This document shows, piece after piece, positions 44,401 to 55,099 of a stretch of 64,000 bases of DNA. Each line of letters starts with the position of its first letter. Position 1 is the first letter of the stretch. The DNA is taken from contig NZ_JAHRIB010000059.1 of the NCBI RefSeq assembly GCF_019090165.1, positions 1 to 64,000 of the forward strand. The letters are read 5' to 3'. The notes under the pieces are model-generated. The model had not been told where the DNA came from and did no database searches. It saw nothing but the letters and a program-made list of their open reading frames with translations. The translations under genes and the position numbers were made by a program. The DNA comes from Streptomyces sp. BV286 (lineage in GTDB: Bacteria > Actinomycetota > Actinomycetes > Streptomycetales > Streptomycetaceae).

Positions 44401-45146
44401 TCTGGAACACCGTCACCCCGAACTGGCAGACGAACAGGGGCCAGTGGAACGACCTGCGGACCTTCGGCAAGGCGGGCAAGGCGCCCACCGAGGAGTGGCT
44501 GCGGCAGGTCGTCCGCCCGGCGGCCAGTGAGCGGTACGGGCTGTCCCAGCGCACCGGCGACAAACTCGCGCTGCGGATGCCGGAGTTGAGTGACGGGACA
44601 CCGGGCCACTACGCGAGTGTGGACGGCGTTCAGGACACCGCGAAGGGCACGCTGTACGCCGACGGGAAGCTGGTCGGCAGCAGTGCGCTCGGCGGGTACG
44701 GCACCTTCGACGTCCCGGCGGCGAAGTCCTCGTACCGCTTCGTTCTCGACGCGCAGCGCAAGGCCGACTGGGTCAGGTACTCCACCAGCACCCACACCGA
44801 ATGGTCCTTCGCGTCGGCGCACACGACCCAGCAGACCGCGCTGCCGCTGCTCTCCGTCGACTACGGCCTGGACGGGCTCGACCTGCTCAACCAGGCGGAG
44901 TCCAAGCGGAAGTCGAAGCTCGAACTCTCCGTCCGGGACCAGAAGTCGAGCGTCACGGCCCGTGAGCTGAGGACCTGGGTGTCGTACGACGACGGCGCGT
45001 CCTGGAAGGAGGTGAAGGTCCGAAGCGGCAAGGCGGAACTCAAGCACCCGAAGGGCGCCGATTTCGTGTCCCTGCGCGTACGGGCCGCCGACCGGGACGG
45101 CAACGCGGTCGACCAGACCGTGGTGCGGGCCTTCGGCCTGAAGTAG
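41451..45146 (+). CDS. Secreted subtilisin-like S8 serine protease
   Basis: Large exported protease of 1231 residues. A signal peptide (about 1-27) is followed by a propeptide-like region to about 215. The S8 catalytic domain has D241 (VAVLDTGVDTDHPDL), H276 (DGHGHGTHVAST) and S451 (VSGTSMATPHVSG), with the Asn region AAGNAGPS between. After about residue 500 comes some 730 residues of beta-rich sequence. It includes a PA-like insert (GKVAVVRLAAGMTADEAVAN, about 825-890) and a C-terminal part (SYDDGASWKEVKVRSGKAE) reminiscent of exo-domain folds. ATG 41451 lies ten bases after GGGGAGG; the frame extends far upstream but without coding character. Substrate unknown. Separated by a weak hairpin from the next gene. 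Confidence 0.93.
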   Translation: MRRLHALWAVAGTAGLLAAAVTPATAGPGGPATTSDATTRAGAGTGAEARAGTTKTVTLLTGDTVSLTAGPDGKQAVDVRRGKGREAATFLSTERDGEVSVLPSDAIPLVQAGRLDPALFNVTQLVKQGYTDAKTGTTPVIATYTKGSATPDGARRTLALPGIDGAALSAKKSTAFWADIAPALGTEPTTKTAKRLGEGIDKIWLDAQVKVSLDVSVPQIGAPEVWQSGYDGKGVKVAVLDTGVDTDHPDLVEKLGETKSFVPTEPVRDGHGHGTHVASTIAGSGAASDGRLGGVAPGAELLVGKVLGNNGRGQTSWILDGMDWAARSGAKIVSMSLGGDATGPSDVLSETVDELSASTGALFVIAAGNAGPSAQTLGTPGIADSALTVGAVDKSDQLASFSSRGPRLGDSAVKPEITAPGVGIAAARAAGTNMPGSTPVGDRYTRVSGTSMATPHVSGTAALVAQAHPDWTGQQIKQALATTARTSPDASVFEQGDGRVDAVRAVGQGVFATAALSFGTYEADDGAEAAGKEITYTNTTDEPVELKLASSLTEAALGADVVTVPARGTATVAVTVDPAGEAEGRYTGHVTASAADVRVTTAVGFEILPKTYDLKVSLLNRSGQPSTSASIFVLQELNGAYPDSHGFLGRGYTFKVPAGTYSMATWIPERDAAGLEVATSVVGDPEIKVDKDTEVVFDARKAVEIKPRTKENSEFQSFSTNWHREGPGTAFGATYAQNWWTDRIYVAPTEKVTEGLFEFTPKFRLYEKELTASVSSPEKYALPLDYSQSDTPQTKFSGKRTVRAVDAGSGTAADFQGLDVKGKVAVVRLAAGMTADEAVANATKAGAGYVIAYQEKPGYWISWVDSTTIPLMVATGEDGAKLGALLKSGKKVTLKLDGTAVSPYVYNVMFPQTDAVSKNQTYSLNSSNTVKQKVRYHGSRAGDVGKDAVYRYRPWQGAAIETSQYVPLGTTRTEYYNVDPDTRIWNTVTPNWQTNRGQWNDLRTFGKAGKAPTEEWLRQVVRPAASERYGLSQRTGDKLALRMPELSDGTPGHYASVDGVQDTAKGTLYADGKLVGSSALGGYGTFDVPAAKSSYRFVLDAQRKADWVRYSTSTHTEWSFASAHTTQQTALPLLSVDYGLDGLDLLNQAESKRKSKLELSVRDQKSSVTARELRTWVSYDDGASWKEVKVRSGKAELKHPKGADFVSLRVRAADRDGNAVDQTVVRAFGLK

Positions 45147-45205
45147 ACGGCGGACCACGCCGGTACGACACCGGCCTTAACAAAGATCGCCTACCGTGCC
45201 GAGCC

Positions 45206-46225
45206 ATGGTGAACACGGCATACGGCACGGCAGGAGAAAAGAACCCGGCAGGACCGACCCCTGCCGCGAGCCCCTGGGCCGCGGTGGGGGTGTCCGCCTT
45301 GGAGGAGCGGGTGTACCAGGCGATCCTCCACCAACCCGACGCCGGCGCGGCCGGCTGGGCCCTGCTGACCGGCGCCTCCCCGGCCCGGGTGCGCGAGACC
45401 TGCAACCAGCTGCTCGGACTCGGACTGCTCCAACCCCCGGACTCCATGGGCGGGTTACGGGCGGTCGACCCACGGGTGGCGGTCCGCGCGCTGATCCGCA
45501 GGCGCGAGACGGAGTCCGAGCTTCTCGCCGCCACCGCCGAGGAGATGGGCACCGCGTACGAGGCCGGGCTGCTGCGGGAGGAACCGTCCCGGCTGATCGA
45601 GGTCGCCTCGGGCGAGGGCGCCATCGCGGCACGTCTGGAGGAGATGTACGCACGCGCCGAGCGGGAGGTGTGCCTCTTCGACACGCCGCCGTATCTCGCC
45701 CCGCCCGCCCCGCAGGTGGATCTCCAGGCCGATCTGCTGCGCCGCGGGATCGTCTCCCGCGGGGTGTACGCGGCGGCGGCCCTGGAGGACCCGAAGGTGC
45801 TGTCCCGCACCTGGAGGATGATGGAACTCGGGGAGCAGGCCCGGGTGTTGCCGTCCGTGCCCCTCAAACTGCTGGTGGTCGACGGGTGCCGGGCGATGCT
45901 TCCGCTGACCGCCTCGGCGGCGGGCGGTTACTGCGCCGTCGTGGTGTGGCACTCGGCGGTGACGGAGGCCCTGCAGAAGCTCTTCGAGATGGCCTGGCAG
46001 CAGGCGACCCCGCTCGGCCAGCCGACCGTGAAGGGCGAACTCCTCGAAAGCGAACGGACGTTGATCGGGCTGCTGGCGGCCGGGATGAAGGACGAGGCGG
46101 TGGCCCGCCATCTGGGCGTGAGCCTTCGGACCCTGCGACGCCGGGTGAGCGAACTGCAGGAACGGCTGGGGGCCGCGAGCCGGTTCCAGCTGGGGGTGCG
46201 GGCCGCTCAGCGAGGCTGGCTGTAG
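45206..46225 (+). CDS. LuxR/TrmB-type transcriptional regulator containing a TTA codon
   Basis: Regulator of 339 residues. An N-terminal winged-helix of TrmB type (about 28-95; VSALEERVYQAILHQPDAGA) is followed by a middle sensor region resembling phospholipase-D-like folds (AEREVCLFDTPPYLAPPAPQ, LLRRGIVSRGVYAAAA). A C-terminal LuxR-type HTH completes it (about 275-335; MKDEAVARHLGVSLRTLRRR). This architecture is common among orphan Streptomyces regulators. Codon 84 is TTA (45455-45457), one of only two TTA codons found in genes of this window, so it is probably bldA-dependent and developmentally timed. The ribosome site is poor; GTG 45209 could be used. Target genes unknown. Convergent with aconitase. 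Confidence 0.85.
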   Translation: MVNTAYGTAGEKNPAGPTPAASPWAAVGVSALEERVYQAILHQPDAGAAGWALLTGASPARVRETCNQLLGLGLLQPPDSMGGLRAVDPRVAVRALIRRRETESELLAATAEEMGTAYEAGLLREEPSRLIEVASGEGAIAARLEEMYARAEREVCLFDTPPYLAPPAPQVDLQADLLRRGIVSRGVYAAAALEDPKVLSRTWRMMELGEQARVLPSVPLKLLVVDGCRAMLPLTASAAGGYCAVVVWHSAVTEALQKLFEMAWQQATPLGQPTVKGELLESERTLIGLLAAGMKDEAVARHLGVSLRTLRRRVSELQERLGAASRFQLGVRAAQRGWL

Positions 46226-46282
46226 CCAATCAGCTCGGGAGCGTCAGGGCGAGCGGCCTGACGTGAGTCGTCCAGGACGGTC

Positions 46283-46311
46283 GGGCCGCGCTCCCCATGG
46301 GAGCGCGGCCC
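46283..46311. terminator. Bidirectional terminator, regulator / acnA
   Basis: Perfect 13-bp stem GGGCCGCGCTCCC (46283-46295 with 46299-46311), three-base loop, then CTTC. Confidence 0.85.
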
Positions 46312-46344
46312 TTCGCCGTTCGGCGTGCTTGCGGAGCAGGCTGC

Positions 46345-49077
<2,733 letters not shown>

Positions 49078-49129
49078 TCATGTGCGCGTACCACCGCATC
49101 CTGCCGCCACGCCCTCTTGGCCGATCCGC

Positions 49130-49148
49130 TAAGGTGAGGCTAAGTTAG
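49130..49148. promoter_or_regulatory. Candidate iron box (DmdR/IdeR type) upstream of acnA
   Basis: TAAGGTGAGGCTAAGTTAG matches the 19-bp actinobacterial iron box TTAGGTTAGGCTAACCTAA at 14 of 19 positions, including the centre AGGCTAA. It lies 68 bp upstream of the acnA start. Confidence 0.55.
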
Positions 49149-49192
49149 GTAACCCTTACCGGTCCCGGGCGGCTGCGGCACGCCTCGGCAGA

Positions 49193-49210
49193 TATCTCGA
49201 TGTCGAGATA
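49193..49210. promoter_or_regulatory. 18-bp palindrome upstream of acnA
   Basis: TATCTCGA-TG-TCGAGATA, perfect eight-base arms. It resembles MarR-family operators; S. coelicolor TamR is reported to control aconitase through an inverted repeat of this size, but I cannot confirm sequence identity. The core ATCTC-N6-GAGAT recurs at 49674. Confidence 0.7.
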
Positions 49211-49430
49211 ACTCTAGTACATGACCGCTGGGCGGTCATGCCCGGAGGGTGTGTCCTGTCACGCATCGGGGCCGGGCGGACCCGTTCCCTCCAGGACGAA
49301 TGCCACCCCGGCGGACACTCCGCACGGACTCCCGCCGGCGACTCCGGAGCCGAACCCGCCCCGGACTCAAGGCCGTTCGGCGTACCGACCGGCATTCGGG
49401 GTACCTGGGTCCGGACGAAAGGAGGCACTC

Positions 49431-49637
49431 ATGGCCCTCACGTTCCGCAAGAGCTTCCAGATCCTGCCCGGGGTGCGACTGAACATCAACAGGAAGTCCT
49501 GGTCCATCACCACGGGCGGCCGCAACGGGCCCCGGCAGACGCACAGCAGCACGGGGCGGCGGACCACATCGATGGACCTGCCCGGCCCCTTCGGCTGGCG
49601 TCGCACCACCACCAGCAAGCGCCCCAAGCGCCGCTGA
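49431..49637 (+). CDS. DUF4236 family small protein
   Basis: 68 residues, basic. The opening FRKSFQILPGVRLNINRKSW and the following SITTGGRNGP and GRRTTSMDLPGPFGWRR blocks match the DUF4236 pattern (FRKSxxxxPGVRLN, then a Gly-rich turn and RTT). An excellent ribosome site, AAAGGAGG, lies before ATG 49431, so the gene is almost certainly translated although short. Function unknown; the family occurs alone or fused to other domains. Followed after 63 bp by the HTH-MurA gene on the same strand. Confidence 0.8.
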   Translation: MALTFRKSFQILPGVRLNINRKSWSITTGGRNGPRQTHSSTGRRTTSMDLPGPFGWRRTTTSKRPKRR

Positions 49638-49663
49638 GGCAGCGTCACTCCAACGGCTCCCCC

Positions 49664-49689
49664 GAGATGCCGCATCTCATATGTGAGAT
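49664..49689. promoter_or_regulatory. Overlapping inverted repeats before HTH-MurA gene
   Basis: GAGATGC-C-GCATCTC (49664-49678) overlaps ATCTCA-TATG-TGAGAT (49674-49689), making three alternating GAGAT/ATCTC half-sites. The right half lies 12 bp before the ATG and coincides with the only -10-like sequence. Candidate autoregulatory operator. Confidence 0.65.
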
Positions 49690-49700
49690 AGCCTGCCGCC

Positions 49701-51230
49701 ATGGCAGACGACTACCTCGTACGCATCGGCAAGCTCATCCGTGACGCCCGTCAGCATCGGGGCTGGACACAGACGCAGCTGGCCGAGGCGCTCGGCACCA
49801 GCCAGAGTGCAGTGAACCGCATCGAGCGAGGCAACCAAAACATCAGCCTTGAGATGATCGCTCGAATCGGTGAAGCGCTGGACAGCGAGATCGTCTCGCT
49901 CGGCTACGCGGGCCCGATGCATCTGCGCGTGGTCGGCGGCCGCCGGCTCTCCGGCTCGATCGACGTGAAGACCAGCAAGAACGCGTGCGTGGCGCTGCTC
50001 TGTGCGACCCTCCTGAACCGGGGCCGCACGGTGCTGCGCCGCGTCGCGCGCATCGAGGAGGTGTACCGCCTTCTGGAGGTGCTCGGCTCCATCGGCGTAC
50101 GCACCCGGTGGATCAACAACGGCGTCGATCTGGAGATCGTGCCGCCGGCCGAGCTGGAGATGGCGGCCATCGACGCGGCGGCCGCCCGCCGCACCCGCTC
50201 GATCATCATGTTCCTCGGCCCGCTGCTGCACCGCATGGACAACTTCAAGCTGCCGTACGCGGGCGGCTGCGACCTGGGGACGCGGACCATCGAGCCGCAC
50301 ATGATCGCGTTGCGGCGGTTCGGTCTGGACATCGCGGCCACCGAGGGCCTCTACCACGCGCGCGTGGACCGCAAGGTGACCCCGGGCCGCCCCATCGTGC
50401 TGACCGAGCGCGGCGACACGGTGACGGAGAACGCGCTGCTGGCCGCCGCCCGCCACGACGGCACGACCGTCATCCGCAACGCCTCCTCCAACTACATGGT
50501 CCAGGACCTGTGCTTCTTCCTGGAGGCCCTGGGTGTCCGGGTGGAGGGCATCGGCACCACGACGCTCACCGTGCACGGCGTGCCGAACATCGACGTCGAC
50601 GTGGACTACTCGCCGTCCGAGGACCCGGTCGAGGCGATGAGCCTGCTGGCCGCCGCGGTCGTCACCGAGTCCGAGCTGACCGTGCGCCGCGTGCCGATCG
50701 AGTTCCTGGAGATCGAGCTGGCGGTCCTGGAGGAGATGGGACTCGACCACGACCGTACGCCCGAGTACTTCGCGGACAACGGCCGTACGCGCCTGGTGGA
50801 CCTGACCGTCCGGCCCTCCAAGCTGGAGGCGCCGATCGACAAGATCCACCCGATGCCGTTCCCGGGTCTGAACATCGACAACGTTCCGTTCTTCGCGGCC
50901 ATCGCGGCCTCCGCGCAGGGCAAGACGCTGATCCACGACTGGGTCTACGACAACCGCGCGATCTACCTCACGGACCTCAACCGCCTCGGCGGGCGACTCC
51001 AGCTCCTCGACCCGCACCGCGTGCTGGTCGAGGGCCCGACCCGCTGGCGCGCCGCCGAGATGATGTGCCCGCCCGCCCTGCGCCCCGCGGTCGTCGTCCT
51101 GCTGGCGATGATGGCGGCCGAGGGCACGTCCGTACTGCGGAACGTGTACGTCATCAACCGCGGCTACGAGGAACTCGCCGAGAGGCTCAACTCGGTCGGG
51201 GCGCAGATCGAGATCTTCCGGGACATCTGA
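49701..51230 (+). CDS. XRE-type HTH fused to UDP-GlcNAc 1-carboxyvinyltransferase (MurA-like) domain
   Basis: 509 residues. The N-terminus (about 1-70) is a Cro/CI-type helix-turn-helix: IGKLIRDARQHRGWTQTQLA and LGTSQSAVNRIERGNQNISL. The remaining 430 residues form an EPSP-synthase/MurA fold: LSGSIDVKTSKNACVALL (K93 equals the phospho-substrate-binding Lys-Asn), AGGCDLGTRTIEPH with C190 at the position of the PEP-attacking cysteine, and MPFPGLNIDNVPFFAAIAA and VYDNRAIYLTDLNRLGG. So the active-site cysteine is kept. No Shine-Dalgarno is visible; the message may be nearly leaderless. Overlapping inverted repeats sit directly upstream. A relative lies next to aconitase in S. coelicolor as I recall. 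It could be an enzyme, a UDP-GlcNAc-sensing regulator or both. Confidence 0.88.
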   Translation: MADDYLVRIGKLIRDARQHRGWTQTQLAEALGTSQSAVNRIERGNQNISLEMIARIGEALDSEIVSLGYAGPMHLRVVGGRRLSGSIDVKTSKNACVALLCATLLNRGRTVLRRVARIEEVYRLLEVLGSIGVRTRWINNGVDLEIVPPAELEMAAIDAAAARRTRSIIMFLGPLLHRMDNFKLPYAGGCDLGTRTIEPHMIALRRFGLDIAATEGLYHARVDRKVTPGRPIVLTERGDTVTENALLAAARHDGTTVIRNASSNYMVQDLCFFLEALGVRVEGIGTTTLTVHGVPNIDVDVDYSPSEDPVEAMSLLAAAVVTESELTVRRVPIEFLEIELAVLEEMGLDHDRTPEYFADNGRTRLVDLTVRPSKLEAPIDKIHPMPFPGLNIDNVPFFAAIAASAQGKTLIHDWVYDNRAIYLTDLNRLGGRLQLLDPHRVLVEGPTRWRAAEMMCPPALRPAVVVLLAMMAAEGTSVLRNVYVINRGYEELAERLNSVGAQIEIFRDI

Positions 51231-51306
51231 CACGCGGGTGCCGCCGCCCTCTCGCCGATCGCCCCTTCTCGGACGGGGGCGGTCGCGTGACGGCGGCCGA
51301 CCTGCG

Positions 51307-52200
51307 TCAGGCGCTCAGAGCCGTGCGCAGGGTGGTGGCCATCAGGTCGATCGCTTCCTTCCCTTCCGGCACCGGGCCGGTGTGGGTGAAGTAGTGGTCG
51401 ACGCCCTCGAAGACGCGGTGGGTGACCGGCACGCCGGCGGCCTCCAGGGCCTTCGCGTAGGTGGCGCCCTCCTCGTACAGGCGGTCGTTCCGCGCGGTGA
51501 CGACCAGGGCGGGCGGCAGTCCGGCGAGGTCGTCCGCGAGTCCGGGCGAGACCAGAGGATGCGTGAGGTCCGCGGGGTCCGGGACGTAGGCGGCGGTGAA
51601 GATCCGCATGAGCTGCGGCGTGAGCAGCGGCTTGGCGAGGGGTGACGGCTTGGTGGCCGGGTCGGCGAGCTGGTCGAACGGCGCCGAGTCGAGGATCTGG
51701 AGCCGGGGCGTGAAGGTGCCGCGGTCGCGGGCCGTGCGGCAGACCGCGGCGGTCAGGTTGCCGCCGGCGCTGTGTCCGCCCACGGCGAGTCGCGAGCCGT
51801 CCCAGCCGCCCGTGGCACCGTTCCCGGCGATCCACTCGGTGACGTCGTAGGCCTGGGTGACGGGAGCGGGGAACGGCCGCTGCGGGGCCACGGCGTAGTC
51901 CACGTTGATCACGACGCAGCCGGCCGTGGCGGCTATGTAGCGGCAGATGTGGTCGTCCTGCTGGGGTCGGGCGACCACGAAACCGCCGCCGTGGAAGTTG
52001 ACGTACACGGGGGCGGGAGCCGCCGCGCCGGCCGGCGGACGGTAGATGGTACAGGTCACCGGCCCTGCACCGGTCTCCACGCGGAGGACCTCGGTCCGCT
52101 TCGGGACGTCGGTGAACCGCAGGTCCTTGTGTACGCGGGACATCACGCGGCCGAGCAGCAGCTGGACCGCTCTGGCCTGGATTCCGGGGCTGAAGGGCAT
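51307..52200 (-). CDS. Alpha/beta hydrolase, hormone-sensitive-lipase family
   Basis: Carboxylesterase-type enzyme of 297 residues. The oxyanion-hole motif is VYVNFHGGGFVVARP (HGGGF, about 75), the nucleophile elbow is VGGHSAGGNLTAAV (GxSxG), and the acid and base lie in VTARNDRLYEEG and EGVDHYFTHTG. These mark the HSL family (bacterial esterases of type IV). No signal peptide, so intracellular. The start is ATG 52200; a GTG at 52218 is in frame and neither has a clear ribosome site. Two adjoining AT-rich palindromes lie upstream and may bind a regulator. Substrate unknown. Confidence 0.88.
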   Translation of the reverse strand: MPFSPGIQARAVQLLLGRVMSRVHKDLRFTDVPKRTEVLRVETGAGPVTCTIYRPPAGAAAPAPVYVNFHGGGFVVARPQQDDHICRYIAATAGCVVINVDYAVAPQRPFPAPVTQAYDVTEWIAGNGATGGWDGSRLAVGGHSAGGNLTAAVCRTARDRGTFTPRLQILDSAPFDQLADPATKPSPLAKPLLTPQLMRIFTAAYVPDPADLTHPLVSPGLADDLAGLPPALVVTARNDRLYEEGATYAKALEAAGVPVTHRVFEGVDHYFTHTGPVPEGKEAIDLMATTLRTALSA

Positions 52201-52224
52201 GGCTCGGCCACCAATCACTGCAAC

Positions 52225-52245
52225 GTTAAATTAACAGGATTCCTG
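52225..52245. promoter_or_regulatory. Adjoining palindromes before hydrolase gene
   Basis: GTTAAATTAAC (52225-52235) and CAGGATTCCTG (52235-52245), each a perfect 11-bp palindrome, sharing one base, 25 bp upstream of the hydrolase start. AT-rich against the local background. Confidence 0.45.
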
Positions 52246-52346
52246 ATAATGAACCGCCCGCACCGCATCGCGCAACGGTGGGACGGGAACGAAAAGAGTG
52301 CCCGCGGCGGTGGGCCATTCCCGGAGCCTCGGACCGCAGACACAGA

Positions 52347-52406
52347 CGCTGCCGCTGCCGCTGCCGCTGCCGCAGACGGGAACGGGCAGTCGGGCAGTCG
52401 GGCAGT
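52347..52406. repeat. Short tandem repeats
   Basis: About four copies of GCCGCT/CGCTGC (52347-52373), then three perfect copies of CGGGCAGT (52383-52406). Likely length-variable. Confidence 0.85.
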
Positions 52407-52639
52407 TGGCCGGGCGGGCGGCATCCGACGGGCATCAGGACGGGGCAGCGCATGCGGTCCGCCCGACGCGGCAGGCGACGGGGCTCGCGGGTCTCTTCCG
52501 AGGCATCCGGGGGGCGGCGCCCGCGGAGCGTGACGGCCGGTGGCGGCGGGTCGTTGCACCGGTCGCCGGACCGCCTGCCTCCCGTCCGTCCCCGTCCTCC
52601 CCCCCCGTCCGCCCCCGCCCTGCCTCAGGAACCGCCTCC

Positions 52640-54352
52640 ATGTCCGTTCAGCCGTTGTCCGTGCCGGTCCCCGCTCCGCCCGGGCCGGACCGCGTCCGTG
52701 AGGCCCGCCGGACATCCGGGTACCGGCCGCTGCCGCCGCGGCCGTGGTGGCGGCGGGCCGCGGCGCTCGCGGTGCTCGCCGTTCTTCCGCTGTACGGGGT
52801 GTGGGCGGTCTTCCTCGCGACGGGCGGCGGCGACCTCGCCGCCCAGTACGCCTGGGCGGGCTTCGTCGCCCGCAACCCCGACACGGCGTACGGGCTCTTC
52901 TGGTACGGCGGCACGCACACCGCCAACTACAGCGTGCTGTCACCTCCGTTGATGGCGGTGCTGGGCGTGCGCACCGTCTCCGTCCTCGCCGGGGTGACGG
53001 CCACCTGGCTGCTGGGCGCGCTGCTGGAGCGGACCGTGGACAGGGCGCCGCTGTGGCCCGCGCTGCTCGGCGCGTTCGGGCTGTGGGCGAACGTCGCCTC
53101 GGGCCGCACCACGTTCGCCCTCGGGCTGGCCTTCGGGCTCGGAGGTCTGCTGGCGCTGGCCGGGCGGCCGGACCGGGCGGGCCGGCTGACCGCGGGCGCG
53201 CTGGGCGCACTGCTCGCGACCCTGGCGAGCCCGGTGGCCGGGCTCTTCCTGCTGGTGGCCGGCGCCGGGTATCTGCTCGACCGGCGCTACGCCAGGTGCC
53301 TCGTGCTCTGCGTGCCGCCCGTCGCCGTCGTCGCGCTGACGGCCGCTCTGTTCCCCTTCCAGGGTGAGCAGCCGATGGCCGCGGGCCGCATGGTGATGCC
53401 GGTGGTCCTGTCCGCCGCCGTGGTGTGGGCGGCTCCCCGGGCGTGGCGGGTGGTGCGGGCCGGGGCGGCCGTCTACGCCGTCGGGGTGGTGCTGACCTGT
53501 CTCGTCCCCTCGCCGATCGGCACCAACGTGGAACGGCTCGCGGCGCTCTTCGCCCCGGCGCTGCTGTTCGTGTGCCTGAGGTCCGCCGTGCGGCCCGGCG
53601 GGCTCCGGGCCGTCACGGCCCGGGCGCGCCCGCTCGCCCTCGCGCTCGCCGCGTCGGTCGTCTGGACCGGCGTGACGACCGTCAGCGACCTGCGGGTCGC
53701 CACGTCCGTACCGGCCTGGGCCGTCCACACCGACGGGGTGCTCAGGGAACTCGACCGGCTGGGCGCGGATCGCGACCGGGTCGAGGTGGTGCCCGCGCGC
53801 AACCACCGAGAAGCCGCCCTCTTCGCCCCGCACGCACAGCTGATGCGGGGCTGGAACCGGCAGTTGGACGTCGAGCGGGGGCGCCTGTTCTACGAGGAGG
53901 CCCTCGACGCGCCGCGCTATCACGCCTGGCTGCGCCACTGGGCCGTCGGTCACGTCGTCGTGCCGAACGGGACACCCGACGGGCCCGCCGAGCACGAGGC
54001 GGCCCTGGTCACCTCCGGGCAGGACTGGCTGAAGCCCGTCTGGCGCGACGCTCATTGGAGGATCTACCGCGTCCTGGACGCGGAGCCGCTCGTCTCGGCA
54101 CCGGCCAGGGTGGTGCGGGCGGGCGAGGCCGCCGTGGTGCTGAAGGTGCCGCGCGCCGGCACGGTGACCGTACGGGTGCGGTACTCGCCGTGGCTGCGGG
54201 CCGACGGGGCCTGCGTACGCCCTGACGGGCCCTGGACGCGGCTGACCGTGCGGCGGGCGGGGGTCTACCGGCTCGACTCCAGCTATGCGGACGGGCCCTT
54301 GGAGGACGGCGGCTGCCTGCCGGAACGCGGCGGAAAACGGAGGGACGGCTGA
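52640..54352 (+). CDS. Polytopic membrane protein with C-terminal extracytoplasmic domain
   Basis: 570 residues. After a Pro-rich cytoplasmic N-terminus of about 45 residues come roughly nine hydrophobic helices up to about residue 355 (AAALAVLAVLPLYGVWAVFL, LLATLASPVAGLFLLVAGAG, AVVWAAPRAWRVVRAGAAVY). A soluble part of about 200 residues follows with ARNHREAALFAPHAQLMRGW and HWAVGHVVVPNGTPDGPAEH. This layout resembles GT-C-type glycosyltransferase-like proteins, but I see no decisive active-site motif. ATG 52640 follows AGGA by nine bases. No neighbours suggest a pathway. Function unknown. Confidence 0.7.
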   Translation: MSVQPLSVPVPAPPGPDRVREARRTSGYRPLPPRPWWRRAAALAVLAVLPLYGVWAVFLATGGGDLAAQYAWAGFVARNPDTAYGLFWYGGTHTANYSVLSPPLMAVLGVRTVSVLAGVTATWLLGALLERTVDRAPLWPALLGAFGLWANVASGRTTFALGLAFGLGGLLALAGRPDRAGRLTAGALGALLATLASPVAGLFLLVAGAGYLLDRRYARCLVLCVPPVAVVALTAALFPFQGEQPMAAGRMVMPVVLSAAVVWAAPRAWRVVRAGAAVYAVGVVLTCLVPSPIGTNVERLAALFAPALLFVCLRSAVRPGGLRAVTARARPLALALAASVVWTGVTTVSDLRVATSVPAWAVHTDGVLRELDRLGADRDRVEVVPARNHREAALFAPHAQLMRGWNRQLDVERGRLFYEEALDAPRYHAWLRHWAVGHVVVPNGTPDGPAEHEAALVTSGQDWLKPVWRDAHWRIYRVLDAEPLVSAPARVVRAGEAAVVLKVPRAGTVTVRVRYSPWLRADGACVRPDGPWTRLTVRRAGVYRLDSSYADGPLEDGGCLPERGGKRRDG

Positions 54353-54356
54353 CGGC

Positions 54357-54401
54357 CCGGCCCGCCCTCCTGCCCTCTCGGGGCTCCAGGGGGCGGGCCG
54401 G
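54357..54401. terminator. Hairpin between membrane protein and DUF6299 gene
   Basis: CCGGCCCGCCC pairs with GGGCGGGCCGG (11 pairs) across a partly self-paired 23-base loop, between convergent genes. Confidence 0.6.
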
Positions 54402-54422
54402 ATCGTGGCGCGCTCGGCGGTG

Positions 54423-54995
<573 letters not shown>

Positions 54996-55099
54996 TCACG
55001 TTTCCCTTCCGGCTGTTCCGATGAGTTCTCGGCAGGCGCATGGTCTATCCATACGAGCGGCGACGACGCCGACCAACTCCTCGCAGGCGGAGGCCCATC

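Larger units (their letters stand above)
52201..52639. other. Intergenic region, hydrolase / membrane protein
   Basis: 438 bp. The left end has the paired palindromes, the middle a microsatellite-like block, and the rest is very GC-rich with no convincing gene. Confidence 0.55.

Noticed and set aside
45159..45175. Terminator after the subtilisin gene
   Set aside because: GCCGGT-acgac-ACCGGC is only six pairs with no T-run; too weak to list.
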